DNA of 64,000 nucleotides from Euglena gracilis (Eukaryota > Euglenida > Euglenophyceae > Euglenales): assembly GCA_039621445.1 (NCBI GenBank), contig CP154955.1:59303564-59367563 (forward strand), in the 5' to 3' direction. Below the pieces are notes generated by a model, which ran no database searches, was not told where the DNA came from, and saw only the letters and a list, made by a program, of their open reading frames with translations. A program made the translations under genes and the position numbers. Below, one piece after another: positions 1-10,695 of the stretch (positions are counted from its first letter, which is position 1; each line of letters begins with the position of its first letter).

Positions 1-324
1 GACCTCAGGGAAGGAGAGCTGATGCGAGCTCATTACTTAAGGCGGGGCAGTGTTGCCATATCCCTGTGGAAAATGGCACCATTTTTCCCGTGGTCAGTTC
101 ACTTCGGTTTCCATTGCGCGGCACTTGCTGGCCTACCTTCGCGATTTATTGAGGTCTCTTTCCTTTGGGGGAAGCTTCGTTACGGACTGATTGGCGATTT
201 TCCGGGAGGCTCTCCGTGGCACAGCACTGAGCAGGGCTCCGCCTGCACCCACGTGGTTTTTCGGAGAAAAGACCATGACGTGTGTCCGGGTCCACTGCAG
301 TTCGTCGACAGGGGGGGGGGGCAG

Positions 325-440
325 GCACAGATACCGAACTGGGGCGGCTGCGGCAAGCCTGTGGGCTGAGGGGGGCCTCGTGGGAGTTCGGGCCGGCGAT
401 GGAGCCCCGGGACGAGTGCCGGGACCGGGGCACTTCTTAC
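325..440 (+). CDS. Exon island, unknown protein
   Basis: The plus-strand frame reads TDTELGRLRQACGLRGASWE then FGPAMEPRDECRDRG. About 28 of 31 third codon positions are G or C, far above the other frames and like the SWEET exons, which argues for coding on this strand. It runs directly into a (GGCACTTCTTACCGGG)n array, so the 3' end lies near 440. No family recognised. Confidence 0.4.
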
Positions 441-605
441 CGGGGGCACTTCTTACCGGGGCACTTCTTACCGGGGGTACTTCTTACCGGGGCACTTCTT
501 ACCGGGGGCACTTCTTACCGGGGGCACTTCTTACTGGGGGCACTTCTTACCGGGGGCACTCCTTACCGGGGGGCACTTCTTACCGGGGGCACTTCTTACC
601 GGGCC
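435..605 (+). repeat. Minisatellite GGGGCACTTCTTACCGG
   Basis: About ten tandem units of 15-17 bp, GGGGGCACTTCTTACCG with variable G-run length; one unit has ACTCC in place of ACTTC and one has TACTGG. Long frames here are artefacts of the repeat. Confidence 0.9.
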
Positions 606-1225
606 GGGAAGGGTCAGATAGAGCGGGAGACCAGAATGGCATAAAAGCCGCCATGCTGTCCAGAGGATCGCAACGAAAGTGCTCTCCCAGTGGACCCGCC
701 CGGGCAAAAAAGGGGCCATACGTCACCTTCAAAAATCCATTTTAGTGAAAAAAATGTCGAAATTTCTGGAACCCCATTTGAAATGAAAGCTTACAAAAAA
801 CACTGCCAGACGTTCCTTTTGACCATTTTCTGGAATATTGAGTTGTTTTTTGCCAAAAACCTTCATTTCAAATTTCAAATTGAAAAATACTGCCATTTTC
901 TCTTAAAATTTGAATTTTCCCATATTTTTTTCCAAAACCAAAACTGCCCCAATTTTTATCGCGTTGTATTCCCCCCCCGTAATTTCTGTCTCCTGTAGTT
1001 TTTGTCTGCACTGTATTTGCCCAATTTCGGCCCCACCACCCTAACTTTGAACTAACCCGAATTCAGAACGATAGCTGTAAGCCACTCCTAAAAACACCAG
1101 AAAGCACCCCAGAAATGCTGTCAAACCCCCATCAGCGTTGCATATAAACATAGTTGGCCTTGCATATGCATATAAACGTAGGTGGCACACACATACAGAT
1201 ACACATACGCATACATACACATGAC
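606..1225. other. No gene seen; AT-rich spacer
   Basis: AT-rich non-repetitive sequence with scattered AAAATTT motifs (730-960), a short C tract at 971-978, and an ordinary stretch up to the CCAT microsatellite. I see no exon-like composition. Confidence 0.6.
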
Positions 1226-1360
1226 ACATCCGTCCATCCATCCATCCATCCATCCATCCATCCATCCATCCATCCATCCATCCATCCATCCATCCATCCA
1301 TCCATCCATCCATCCATCCACCCACCCATCTGTCCATCCATTCATCCATCCATACGTCCA
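1226..1360 (+). repeat. (CCAT)n microsatellite
   Basis: About 24 near-perfect CCAT units followed by degenerate CCAC/CCAT units. The same repeat in reverse orientation (GGAT) occurs at 24544-24657. Confidence 0.95.
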
Positions 1361-1503
1361 TACGTACATACTCCCAGAATCAAATTTTTGAGCATTCTTC
1401 CATCCAGTCAGCTGTGTCGACAACGCCATTTTTTTTTGCAAATGTTGTGGCATTCATAACGCTCATATTCACGCAAACTTCTCTCGATGACATCCTGTTT
1501 ACC

Positions 1504-1760
1504 AACCCCCCCCCCGGGAAATTGTCACCTGACAGGTCAGCCGGCACCAGGGACCCTGACAACTTCTTATCATGACGGGTTGGCTGGTATCAAGGACCTT
1601 GACAGTTTCCCGGGTGGCACCCTGACAGTTTCTGGGGTAGGCCATTTCAAGGGAAACCTGACAGTTTGGCCAGTACCGGGGACCCTGACAGTTTCCCGGG
1701 CGGGAGGGTTCTCGGGAATGACAGTTTCCTGGGGGGGGGGGGGGGGTAGGTATGAACACC
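1504..1760 (+). mobile_element. MITE-like element with GGGAAACTGTCA ends, copy 1
   Basis: The left end is ACCAACCCCCCC then GGGAAATTGTCA; the right end is the inverted counterpart TGACAGTTTCCTGGGGGG then TAGG. The inside is a degenerate tandem of units containing ACCCTGACAGTTTCCCGGG and a CATTTCAAGGGAAA block. The family recurs at 9320-9493 plus 12694-12797 (interrupted) and at 44972-45240. No transposase is present. Confidence 0.7.
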
Positions 1761-3835
1761 GCCAAGAAAAAAAAGCAAAAAATGCTTACAGAACCGGGAG
1801 GGAATAATGGGATAGCAGGAGGGAGCAGTGGATTAATTTGCAAAAACCTGGAAATACACACTGCATTTGAAATGGTGTGTGTTGAGAAAAAATAAACGGC
1901 AATTTCCCTCCAGAGTTGCATTCCAACAATAAATTCCGAAAGATTGCATCTGATAGGAGTGCTTTGGCGAGCTCCAAGCCATGCAAGGATTTCGCTGCAC
2001 TTAAAGGATGGATTGGGACGTGGGGGTGAGGTACTGCTGTCCGCTCCTGTCAAGCTGTGGGGGTCTTCGGTGAAGCAGCAACCGCCATCGCCCATACCCC
2101 AACTCTGCAATTGTTGGTTGTCCTCCCCCCTGTTCCCGCCCATGAGTGTTTCATTTTGGCTTTTGGACTTTTTGACACATGCGGATTTTCGGCTTTTTAG
2201 CCGTTGTTTTTCGGCTTTTCGGCGATTATGCCATTCACTTTTGGCTTTTCGGCTTTTTTGCCAGTCATTTTTGGCAATTTGACTTTTTAGCCGTGTGTGT
2301 GTGGGTGTCAGGAGTTGGGGCAGGATTCGGGAGAAGGGGGGATGGGGGGAGGCCGTGACACCACAGTGGCTGAATTTCGGCCGAAGCACCTGTTGTTTGC
2401 TTGCTTGTATATGTGTGTATGTGTATGTATGTATGTGTATGTGTGTATTAAATTTTTAACCCTCACTCCACAAAATGAAATTGTATAATGTAATATGTAT
2501 AAATATGTACTTTTGGGCACTTCTTGGCAAATTTAAAGTCAAATTTAAATAAATTTTATTTTTTAAAAAATGCCACTTAAAGACTTGTGCTCCTCTTGCA
2601 CAAGGTTTATTTAAATTTTTGAAAATAAAAGGACCTAAAAAACCAACGATGCAAAAAAAGCTTGGCACGAAGCACCGGGACCCCCCCCCCATTGGTCGGT
2701 CTGGACCCGGTGCCCAAATTTGACTAAAAAAATATGGTATTGGGGCAGGGGGGGATTATTCAGACACACTGAATTTTTCAGTGCAAAATGTCAAAAGAAA
2801 AACCGACATTTGGGGATGTGAGATAGCCCTTGGATTGTTGCGGGGGGGGGGGGGGTATAGAAGGGGGGGGGGATCCACCTTAACCCCGCTTATATGGGAC
2901 CCCGGTGGAAAGAATTGAACAAGGAAACAGCGAAAGCAGACATCATCATCAATCAGACATCGACCTGGGCTGAACCTGGGCTTGGGGAGGGGGAATCGCA
3001 CAGTCAAGCAGTTCAACCACTGGAACAAACCAGCAACCCATCTAATCCAGGAGAAGAGTGCGAACCGAGTTTTGTATTTTATTATGCCACCGCCACACAA
3101 AAAAGGGAAATGTTTTGTCTTTTTCAGGCACAGATGCATCCGGCCACATGCCTGCCCACTGCGTACTGAGAACCTGGACGCCCAAAAACCACAGAACAGA
3201 CGACGGTAGGCGACATATTCAAGACGTCCGAGAGGAGATAATGGCATGGATCAGAACAGTCAGGTTTTTCACTGGCCTCAATTGTGCATGGCGCGGTGTT
3301 GGCATAGCTGGCTGGGGCAATGGTATGGCGGGGGCCGTGTGACAGTGTGGCACACACCTAAATCATCACAGCCGACAGGCTGGCAGGATTTGGGGATGGG
3401 GTATGAACAAAAAAAAACACATAGAACATATACCCCCATGCCCCGGGAGTTCAGCTGCCCCCAGCATATTTTGGCAAAAATGACTGGTACCAAAACTTGA
3501 GGCAGCATCAACCAAGGCGTTCTGAGGAGGCATTTGCATAAATTTGGGTGTCGGTCAGTTCAGGCCCACGGGTTGCTCAAATTTGGGGGTTGCTGAATCT
3601 TGGGGGGTTGCTTGAATTTGGGGGGGCGGTACCCCTCCTGGCTCCCGACTTCGGATCAAATAATCCACCAGCATGTGTGACCAGCACATCCCCGTGCCAC
3701 TCAGAATGGAGGTGGGGGGGGGGGGCTGCAGCCCAAGCAATGCCCAGGCTTTGACAGCTGCAGCTCGCACGACCCGCGACGGGAGGAAGCAGAGGACTGC
3801 ACAGCAAAGGAGCAATGGAGGAGAGGCACAGGGAG
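1761..3835. other. No gene seen; repeat fragments
   Basis: Contains a degenerate TTCGGCTTTTT array (2155-2290), a short GT/AT microsatellite (2405-2455), several C8-C10 and G8-G14 tracts (2680-2870) and a tandem of about 27 bp with GGGGTTGCTxAAATTTGGG (3545-3630). The GC-rich patch at 3730-3840 has open frames on both strands but no consistent codon bias. Confidence 0.5.
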
Positions 3836-3837
3836 GG

Positions 3838-4645
3838 GAGGGCAGGGCTGCACAGGAAGGCCTGGTCAGCTGGTGGGGGGTGACCCCCCCCCACCCACCA
3901 CAGCATTTTCACAGATTTTGCCCCCCAAAATCCACCTGGCGCCAAAAGCGCTGGGAAAGAAAATTTGGGGTCGAAAATTAGTACTCCGAGAAATACGGGA
4001 GGAGGTGGTGTGGGGGGGGTCGACCCGTGTAAGGGTGGGGGGGCACCAGGGCACCAGGGCACCAGGAGGAGGTGGGTCCTATAGGGTGCCTGCCCAAAGC
4101 AGGCACACCCCCCGGGGAGGGGGGGGGCAGCCCGGGGTACCCAGGGTCGGGTGGATCCTTGTCAAAAGGGTAAATAAAATGGGATCGGTCGCCAGACAGG
4201 GGTGCCTGCCCAACCCAACCCCGAAACCTTACCCCCCCCCCGAAGGGGTCGGCAGGGGTGCCCCTAGCCCCCCCCCCCCCCCGTGAGGTAGGCACCAGGC
4301 TGTTTTTTACCAACCCCGGGGGGGGGGGGGGTTACCAGGCTGTTTTTAGTCGGGTGCCGACCCCACCCCGGGGGGGGGGGTGCCTGCCTGGGCAGGCACT
4401 CCAAGGCACTCCCAATCCTATCCCCCCCCGGGGGGGGGGGGGGGGCACACGGCCAAAAGTGCCCGAGCACAGCCCCGGCGCCGAAGGCGTCGGGGAGCCA
4501 AAAATGGCCTATTTTCAAAGGAATGTGCCTGGGCACAGGCCGAAATCCGACCCCCCGACCCAAAAAAAAGCCTGGTCGACCCCCCCACCCACCACCCTGG
4601 CTGTTTGGCTGATTCCCGTTCTGCCCTGGGGGAGAGGGGAAGCAC
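3838..4645 (+). repeat. Composite of dispersed repeats (GGCCTGGT, CAGGCACC and CCCTGGCTGTTTGG families)
   Basis: 3845-3930: AAGGCCTGGT followed by a G tract, ACCCCCCACCCACCACAGC and ATTTTCACAGATTTT; the same block recurs at 16560-16640 and 35860-35935. 4085-4560: TGCCTGCCC...GGCAGGCAC hairpin-rich units, which recur inverted at 23485-23720 and 23915-24190 and partly at 59030-59110. 4575-4640: CCACCCTGGCTGTTTGGC, which recurs at 8730, 17150 and 36480. Confidence 0.7.
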
Positions 4646-4944
4646 ATGGCCTTGGGTCACACTTTGGTATCGATCGGGGGCTTGCCGAGCGTCACATATC
4701 CACCGTTTTTCCACCCCTCGGCTCTTCTTTCAACGTTTTGCCACGCGGCACGCTGATGGTGTCCCGCGGTGACTCGGGCATCCCAATGTGGCACTCCGCA
4801 CACTGTGAAAGGACCTTCGCCCACCCCCTGGGTCACAGTGCATTCCCCTTGCGGGAAAAGTGGCAAGTGTCACCAAAAGGTGTCAGTAAACAATGGCGGT
4901 GAAAAGAAACAGGTTCGCACGGGGGATTGAAATCGCAGGCCTTC

Positions 4945-5115
4945 AAAAAAATTGCGGGAAAATTGCGGGAAATTGCGGGAAAATTGCGGGAAAATTGCGG
5001 GAAATTGCGGGAAAATTGCGGGAAAATTGCAGGAAATTGCAGGAAATTGCGGGAAAATTGCGGGAAAATTGCGGAAAATTGCGGGAAAATTATAGAAATT
5101 TCAGAAAAATTGCAG
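4945..5115 (+). repeat. Minisatellite (A)AAATTGCGGG, array 1
   Basis: About 15 units of 8-11 bp, alternating GAAATTGCGG and GAAAATTGCGG. The array starts just after ATTGAAATCGCAGGCCTTC, a lead sequence that also precedes the array at 6360. Other arrays lie at 6380-6440, 6895-6980 and 45640-45810. Confidence 0.9.
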
Positions 5116-6359
5116 ATGCCAATTCCCCCCTGCAGATTCGTAGTACCAGGCTTAGTTTCAGTCAGGATGGGGTGGGGGGGGACCCCCATGCACCACCCAC
5201 AGGGTATCGGGTTCAGCACTGCAGGGGGGGGGGGGGTAGCTTATGGCCGTGCCGCTACCCACCAAGCAACACCTCCGGCGGCCGACAGCGGCGCCCTCCG
5301 CTGCTGGTGGGGGAGCCGAGGGGGAGCCGGGGGGAGCCGGGGGAGTGCCGCGGGGAGGCCTGGCGGGGGGCGGGGGGGGGGGGGACGCACACATTAACGC
5401 CCATGCATATATATAAACATACTTACAGATAAATATGTATGACATTTAAACATATGTGTATATATGTATGTTTATATATACATAATATAAATATGCATCA
5501 TACATAAACACATATACATATTTATAAACACCACAAATATACAAAAAATCACCCGTGTGCAAACAGATGCGGATGTGCACGCAGACTATAAGAAACAAAG
5601 GTTGCTTCAAGACCCCGGAAGGCAAACCTGAACACAAGCAAAACCACTTTTTGGAATGCCACGGCATACACGGCACACGCAAAAAGTTCAGTTGGTCAAC
5701 CAGTGGAACCACACATCCCGTACATTGCACGTAACCCCTGTGTGGCCATGGCCAACACGCACGCAGCCCATTTGCTGTTTGCTCCAAAAGGACAGGGCCC
5801 GGTTACAGTTGCTGCGGTTCGCCAACGATGCGGGGCAATTAACCCCCGCTCACCCTCTGGCATTGATTGAGATTTTACAAATTGGCCCAGACAATGCAGA
5901 TGCCCGCCCCCGCCCCTCCGGGAAGGTGTCGCCTGAAAAGTCAGCCGGCAAAAGCCTGGGTGTCAAAATGCCACTGTCCAACGTGACGCATCACAGTACC
6001 AGCCTGTGACAACCCCAGGTTAGGGACAGCCCCATGATCGTGTCAACTTGGGGGGAGGGGCTAAAAAAAAAGCAACACACCACAATACACTTGCTCAAAA
6101 AGAACACGAATTTAATGTCCACATTCCCGCCTAACTCACAATTGCGCGGTCTCCGACGGCCTCGGGATTGTGCAGTCCAAACAATTTTGCACCGACACCC
6201 GGGAGATTGGGGGATAAGGGGTCACCCTCACTCTCCCAAACCCCAGTCAGTCATTTTTTTTGGAAAATCAGTCAATCACTAACCCCACTAACACCCCCCC
6301 ACAGGGTCAGGCACTCTGAGACCCAAAGGAAAAGTTGACCACATGTGACAGGGGGGGGA
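5116..6359. other. No gene seen; GC-rich patch and AT spacer
   Basis: 5225-5390 is GC-rich with G tracts and open frames on both strands but no clear codon bias. 5400-5560 is a degenerate ATATGTAT spacer. 5560-6260 is ordinary unique-looking DNA in which I see no exon. 6245-6275 carries AATCAGTCAATCACT, related to the CCAGTCAGTCACT word common at 61-64 kb. Confidence 0.5.
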
Positions 6360-6440
6360 TTGATATCGGAGGCCTTCGGAAAAATTGCGGAAAAATTGCG
6401 GAAAAATTGCGGAAATTGCGGGAAAATTGCGGAAAATTGA
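6360..6440 (+). repeat. AAATTGCGG minisatellite, array 2
   Basis: Preceded by ATTGATATCGGAGGCCTTC, then about six AAAATTGCGG units, closing with GATATCGG. The shared lead and tail show that the arrays moved as part of a larger unit. Confidence 0.85.
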
Positions 6441-6889
6441 TATCGGGAATATACACATTTCTGCTTGAGGGGACTTAGAAATTTTTCAATTGTGAGGTTC
6501 AGAACACCGCAACACCCATGTCGATGCAAGCGAGCACAAATCAACACGCTTGATATTTTTTGCACAGGTAGGACGCACCGAATCCTGTGACCAGTGGCAA
6601 CTGGATTTGGGAAAGTTTGTAGAAATGAAAAGATCATAAATGAAACAGCTGAAATCAATGGTCTGAAAAACCTTTGAATTGCAACATGCGTCTTGACGCT
6701 GGCATTGAACAATACTTTGCTGCTTCACCCCCACGCCCTTTCCCTCTCTTTCTTTTGTTGGCAGGTACAACTGTGAGAAAAATTGGTAAATTGGGGGGGG
6801 GACAACAAAACAAAATAGCACACCTGTTGATCCATTTGAAGAATGGTTTGAACTCATTGCATCTTCCATCTTCGGTGGTGGAAAAAAAT

Positions 6890-6985
6890 GGGGGAAAAAA
6901 TTGCGGAAAAATTGCGGAAATTGCGGAAATTGCGGAAAGTGCGGAAAATTGCGGAAATTGCGGAAAAATTGCGGATATCAATCCC
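6890..6985 (+). repeat. AAATTGCGG minisatellite, array 3
   Basis: About nine units of GAAAAATTGCG or GAAATTGCG, closing with GGATATCAATCCCCCC, the same tail type as array 2. Confidence 0.85.
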
Positions 6986-7124
6986 CCCCCCTGCATGTGA
7001 GAAAAATGGCCGAAAAAACCAGTGCCTTCAGCGACAGGCCACATTCGCGATTTCTTTGAAGACCCCTTGGTGGGTTCGGCCAAAGAAAATCAGTCCCTTC
7101 CTTAGGTCAAACAAGCTAATCATG

Positions 7125-7248
7125 GGGGTCGGCCAGTGGCACAGGAGGGAGGACGGGACCGGTTGGCTGGCACGGTCGGGGATGCTGAGGTGCAGCTCCG
7201 AGATCCACGCCGGGCGATGGATCTCATCCTGTGGGGCGCGGCAGGGCG
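7125..7248. CDS. Exon-like island, strand uncertain
   Basis: Minus strand: a frame with EIHRPAWISELHLSIPDRAS and QPVPSSLLCHWPTPM, about 88 percent GC at third positions. Plus strand: a frame with REDGTGWLARSGMLRCSSEI scores about the same. The composition stands out against the AT-rich flanks, so an exon is likely, but the strand cannot be decided from sequence alone. I prefer minus, as its residues look more protein-like. No family recognised. Confidence 0.35.
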
Positions 7249-7467
7249 GGAGGGCGGGAGGGCGGGAGGGGAGGCGGCAGCACAACCAGCCCAGACGGTC
7301 CTGAAGGAAAAAAAGCTCCCGTCCCGGCATACTCAAACAAAAATCCACCAGGGGGGGAAATGGCCGTAATTCGGCGAAATCGGGTCCACTTTGGGGGGGG
7401 GGGGTGAGAGGCCATCACCCACCCACCCACCCATCCAAAACGTTCAAAAAATGCGTTTTTCGACTTC

Positions 7468-8046
7468 TTAAACCCCCCAACAGAAGCATGGGTTTGCTAC
7501 AAGCGCAGGGACCAAACATGAGCACCCCCCATTTTGATGGGAATTCTAAAGGAAAGCAACAACAATCACACAGGCAGGGTCCAATAAACCTCCCCCCACT
7601 CATCTACCCCCCCACCTGTAAACCCCCCCCACCTGTAAACCCCCCCCCTCGGGCCGACCAAACAAACCAGGACCTACAACCCCCCCCCCTCAGGGAAGAA
7701 AAATGAAAGCCGCCGGGGACGATTTTTTCGGCCGCAAACCACCCAAAAACTGATTTTTTGGCAATCTTTTGACACCGACCATCATCAAAAATGCCATTTT
7801 TGACCAAATTTGCCGAAAACTGCCAATTTGGGGGGGTTTCGGGGTCATTTTGGGGGGCGTCGGATTTTCACCAACAATTCCGGGACCTATAAACCCCCCC
7901 CCCCACCTATAAACCCCCCCCCCTTCGGCCGACCAACCAAACCGGATCCTATAAACCCCGGGGGGTTTAGAAGTGGGGAGGGGTTAGACGCCGATAGAGG
8001 CAGCAGTCCGCTATGAGCACCCCTTTGAGGGGGGGGGGGGTTAGCT
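7468..8046 (+). mobile_element. MITE-like element with AACAGAAGC end, disrupted copy
   Basis: The left end TTAAACCCCCCAACAGAAGC and the following ATTTTGATGGGA and GGAAA(G/T)CAACAA blocks match the intact copy at 51259-51428. The right part (CCGATAGAGGCAGCAGTCCG, then CTATGAGCACC) matches the other half of that copy and ends in a G tract with TTAG. Between the halves sits a second element (7587-7984). Confidence 0.65.
7587..7984 (+). mobile_element. C-tract/word MITE, nested, TA-flanked
   Basis: Left end AACCTCCCCCCACTCATCT and right end AGAAGTGGGGAGGGGT are inverted counterparts, with TA directly outside each (7585-7586 and 7985-7986). The inside carries repeated CCTATAAACCCCCCC and CCTGTAAACCCCCCC words and a TTCGGCCGACC motif. 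It splits the element at 7468-8046. Non-coding. Confidence 0.65.
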
Positions 8047-8278
8047 CTTATCACTTTAGAACAAGAGCGAAGCTTCCCACCGGGAAAAGGTGGGCCTCCC
8101 CCCCCATGGCTAGGTAATGAAAACCGCGCACTGCCCGTTCCCGTATTTTTTTTCTCTCAGTCGCAAGCAACTGGATCCCGAGTTTCCGAATCACCTCCGT
8201 TTGACCCCCAACTCCCCGTGAGGCCCGAGTTATTACCCGTGAAGGGGTCCAAATTTGGGTAGGATTGGTTTGCCCCCC
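8043..8278 (+). repeat. 236-bp dispersed repeat, partner of inverted copy at 12322-12606
   Basis: Runs from AGCTCTTATC through GAGCGAAGCTT, TTTCCGAATCACC, TTTGACCCCCAACTCCCC, CCCGAGTTATT and GAAGGGGTCC to GGGTAGGATTGG. All these blocks recur in the same order, inverted, at 12322-12606. Confidence 0.85.
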
Positions 8279-8684
8279 AGTTTCAACTCTGCCTTTTTGC
8301 CAGGGTGAGATTTTCAGTTAAAAATCGATTTTTCGAAGGAAAAAAATATCTCGAGAAAACGTACATTATTTCCGGAAGTGTTGGTCTGAGGAAATATGCC
8401 CCCCGAGGCCCTCTATCGTCCTATGAGCCGTTTTGGCTGCCGGCACGCCTGGCCCGTGTTCTGGCGCACTTTTGTGGCGCATTTTTGGACCATTTTTGGG
8501 GTTAAAGATGAATTTTCCAAAATATCTCGAAAATGAAGTAAAATCAAAGGAAATGACCAAAAATGAAGCCCTTTGAATGCTTGACTTTTCCCCCAACTCT
8601 TCGTGTAGCCCAAGTTACGGCCAATTCTCGGCCGATTTTGGCCACTTCTGGGACTGTATTGGGCTGTTTTTTGTGTGCTCCCAG
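8279..8684. repeat. Inverted copy of the TCCGGACATTTCC family and flanks
   Basis: 8515-8640 holds, in reverse orientation, the block GGGCTTCAATTTAGGTCTCC...TTTGATTTTGCTTCATTTT...GAGATATTTTG seen in clearer form at 11930-12290 and 41445-41790. No coding signal. Confidence 0.6.
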
Positions 8685-9319
8685 AAATACGGGAGGAGCT
8701 GGTGGGGGGGGGGGGTCGACCCCCCCACACACCACCCTGGCTGTTTGGCCGATTCCCGCTCTGCCCTGGGCCAGGTCGGGCCGCAGGGCAGAGCGGCCGC
8801 AGATGGCAGGCCGGGCCATGCCGAGCCGCAGACCAGGCCAGGCCAGGCCGGGCCGCCGCTGGGCCGGGCTGGGCCGCTTCCTCCGCTTTGCCAAATTGAG
8901 CTGGGCCGGGCCGGGCCGCCAGGTCGGGCTGAAGGTATGGCCGCATATGGCCGCCCTGGCAGCCATACGCCTCAAACAGCTGCTGCGGCACGGCACCGTC
9001 AGGCACGGAAGGCGCTCGGCACTCGGGCCAAACCGGGTAATTCTCGACCCCGTCTGAGCCTCCGTACGGCCCTTGGCCAGCCCTGGAACCCACCCAACAG
9101 GCAGGATCGGCCCAGTGAACGCTTTCCCAGGGGACCCGTTCGGCAACGCCAGGGGGTCAATATCCTCCACATTTCCCCAAATCCTGCTGCACACCACCTG
9201 ACTGATGGAATGAATTCTGCACATATGCGTGTTGTTTTGCCGCAATGTCGCCAAACAAGGACGAACACGTGCCTTAATCGGGGGTTGGGTGTCGCCATTC
9301 ACGATTCCCTCACCGTCCA
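8685..9319. other. GC-rich repeat patch; possible exon on uncertain strand
   Basis: 8690-8770 is a copy of the GGAGGTGGT...CCCTGGCTGTTTGG family. 8770-8930 is degenerate GGCCGGGC. Around 8930-9057 both strands have an open GC3-rich frame: plus VWPHMAALAAIRLKQLLRHG ending in TGA at 9055-9057, and minus PECRAPSVPDGAVPQQLFEA. Either could be an exon; codon bias is equal and I cannot choose. Confidence 0.3.
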
Positions 9320-9493
9320 TACCTACCCCCCCTCCCCCGGGAAACTGTCACCTGACAGGTTGGCCAGTACCGGGGACCCTGACAACTTCCTATCATGACA
9401 GGTTGGCCGGTACCAGGGACCCTGACAGTTTCCCGGGCGCGACCCAGACAGTTTCCCGGGTAGGGCATTTCAAGGGAAAATCAATGAAAAATG
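9320..9493 (+). mobile_element. GGGAAACTGTCA MITE, copy 2, left half
   Basis: Matches the left part of the intact copy at 44972-45240 from ACCTACCCCCCC and GGGAAACTGTCACCTGACAG to CATTTCAAGGGAAAATCAAT and GAAAAATG, where the match stops at 9493. The remainder of the element resumes at 12694. Confidence 0.8.
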
Positions 9494-9515
9494 GAGTCAT
9501 GGCACAAAGTGGGGC

Positions 9516-9640
9516 CCCCATACCCCCATACCCCATACCCCCCCATACCCCCCCATACCCCCCCATACCCCCCCATACCCCCCATACCCCACACCCCATA
9601 CCCCCCCATACCCCCCCATACCCCCCATACCCCAAAATTT
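9516..9640 (+). repeat. (CCCCCATA)n array
   Basis: Units of CATACCCCC(CC), about a dozen copies with variable C length. Shorter arrays of the same word occur at 10040-10105 and 12610-12665, inside the same inserted element. Confidence 0.9.
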
Positions 9641-9644
9641 TTTT

Positions 9645-10015
9645 TGCCCGGAAGCGTTTTTTTTGGCCTCCTGGACCCTTTTGTGGTCAAATTGCGGGAC
9701 GTATGCAACTGTGCCCGGGGGGGGGGGGGGGCTCCCGCCCCCCCCCCCCCCCCGGACCCCCCCAGCCAAAAAAAAAAAACCCCATCCTTGTCTACCGATC
9801 TGTTTTGGGGGCCAAATCGCGCTTTGTGGTCAAATCGCGGGATGTATGAAACTGTTCGAGGGCCCGGGGGGGGGGGGGCTCCCGCCCCCCCCCCCCCCGG
9901 ACCCCCCCGGCAAAAAAAATAACCTCACCCCTTGTCTACCGATTTTTTTTGTGGCCAAATTGCGCTTTGTGGTCAAATCACGCGACGTATGCAACTGTTC
10001 CAGGGGCCATAAACC
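9645..10015 (+). repeat. Tandem repeat of about 144 bp
   Basis: The block GTGGTCAAATYGCGGGAYGT plus ATGCAACTGT recurs at about 9683, 9826 and 9970. Each full unit also contains a G14/C14-type inverted tract (CCCGGGGGG...CTCCCGCCCCC) able to form a strong hairpin or G-quadruplex. Confidence 0.8.
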
Positions 10016-10149
10016 TCATCAACAACGTCTCGAAACCCTTCCCCCATAACCCACCCCTACCCCCATACCCCCCCATACCCCCACCATACCCCCCATACCA
10101 GGTTTTGAATAGTGCTGAGCTCTTTATAAGCGCCCCCCACCCTTGACCG

Positions 10150-10695
10150 GGGCCGACGGCCCGGCCGGCCGGCGGGCGGGCGGCGGCGCCCGGCGCCGGC
10201 GGCCCGCGGCGGCCGGCGGTCCGGCCGGCGGCCCGGCGGCCCAGCGGCCCGGCGGCCCGGCGGCCCGGCCGGCGGCCCGGCGGCCCGGCGGCCCGGCGGC
10301 CCGGCGGTCCGGCCGGGCCCCCGGCGGCCCAGCGGCCCGGCCGGCGGCCCGGCGGCCCGGCGGCCCGGCGGTCCGGCCGGCGGCCCGGCGGTCCGGCAAG
10401 CGGCCCGGCGGCCCCGGCGGTCCGGCTGGCGGCCCGGCGGCCCGGCGGTCCGGCCGGTGGCCCGGCGGCCGCGGTCCGGCCGGCGGCCCGGCGGCCCGGC
10501 GGTCCGCCCGGCGGCCCGGCGGCCCTGTCGTGGCCCGGCGGCCCGGCGGCGCGGCGGTCCGGCCGGCGGCCCGGCGGCCCGGCGGCCCGGCCGGCAGCCC
10601 GGCTGTCCGGCCGGCGGCCCGGCGGCCCGGCGGTCCGGCCGGCGGCCCGGCGGCCCGGCGGCCCGGCCGGCAGCCCGGCGGCCCGGCGGCCCGAA
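10150..10695 (+). repeat. GC-only minisatellite CGGCGGCCCGGCGGTCCGGC
   Basis: About 545 bp of CGGCGGCCCGGCGGCCCGG units with GGTCCGGC and GGCCCGGC variants, nearly 100 percent G+C. Both strands read as open frames (Gly-Arg-Pro-Ala-Ala patterns), but these follow from the repeat and are not called as genes. Confidence 0.9.

Noticed and set aside
435-605. Array of short repeats with similar spacing, at first glance CRISPR-like
   Set aside because: Units of 15-17 bp are directly adjacent with no unique spacers, and the genome is eukaryotic. The arrays at 11.5 and 38.1 kb were rejected for the same reason.
3673-3981. Exon-like GC-rich patch with frames on both strands
   Set aside because: Codon bias is weak in every frame and the patch merges into a dispersed repeat.
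8413-9320. Long minus-strand frames of 226 and 258 codons
   Set aside because: They run through a dispersed repeat copy and a GGCCGGGC patch; only the last 130 bp have any coding-like bias, and that is equal on both strands.
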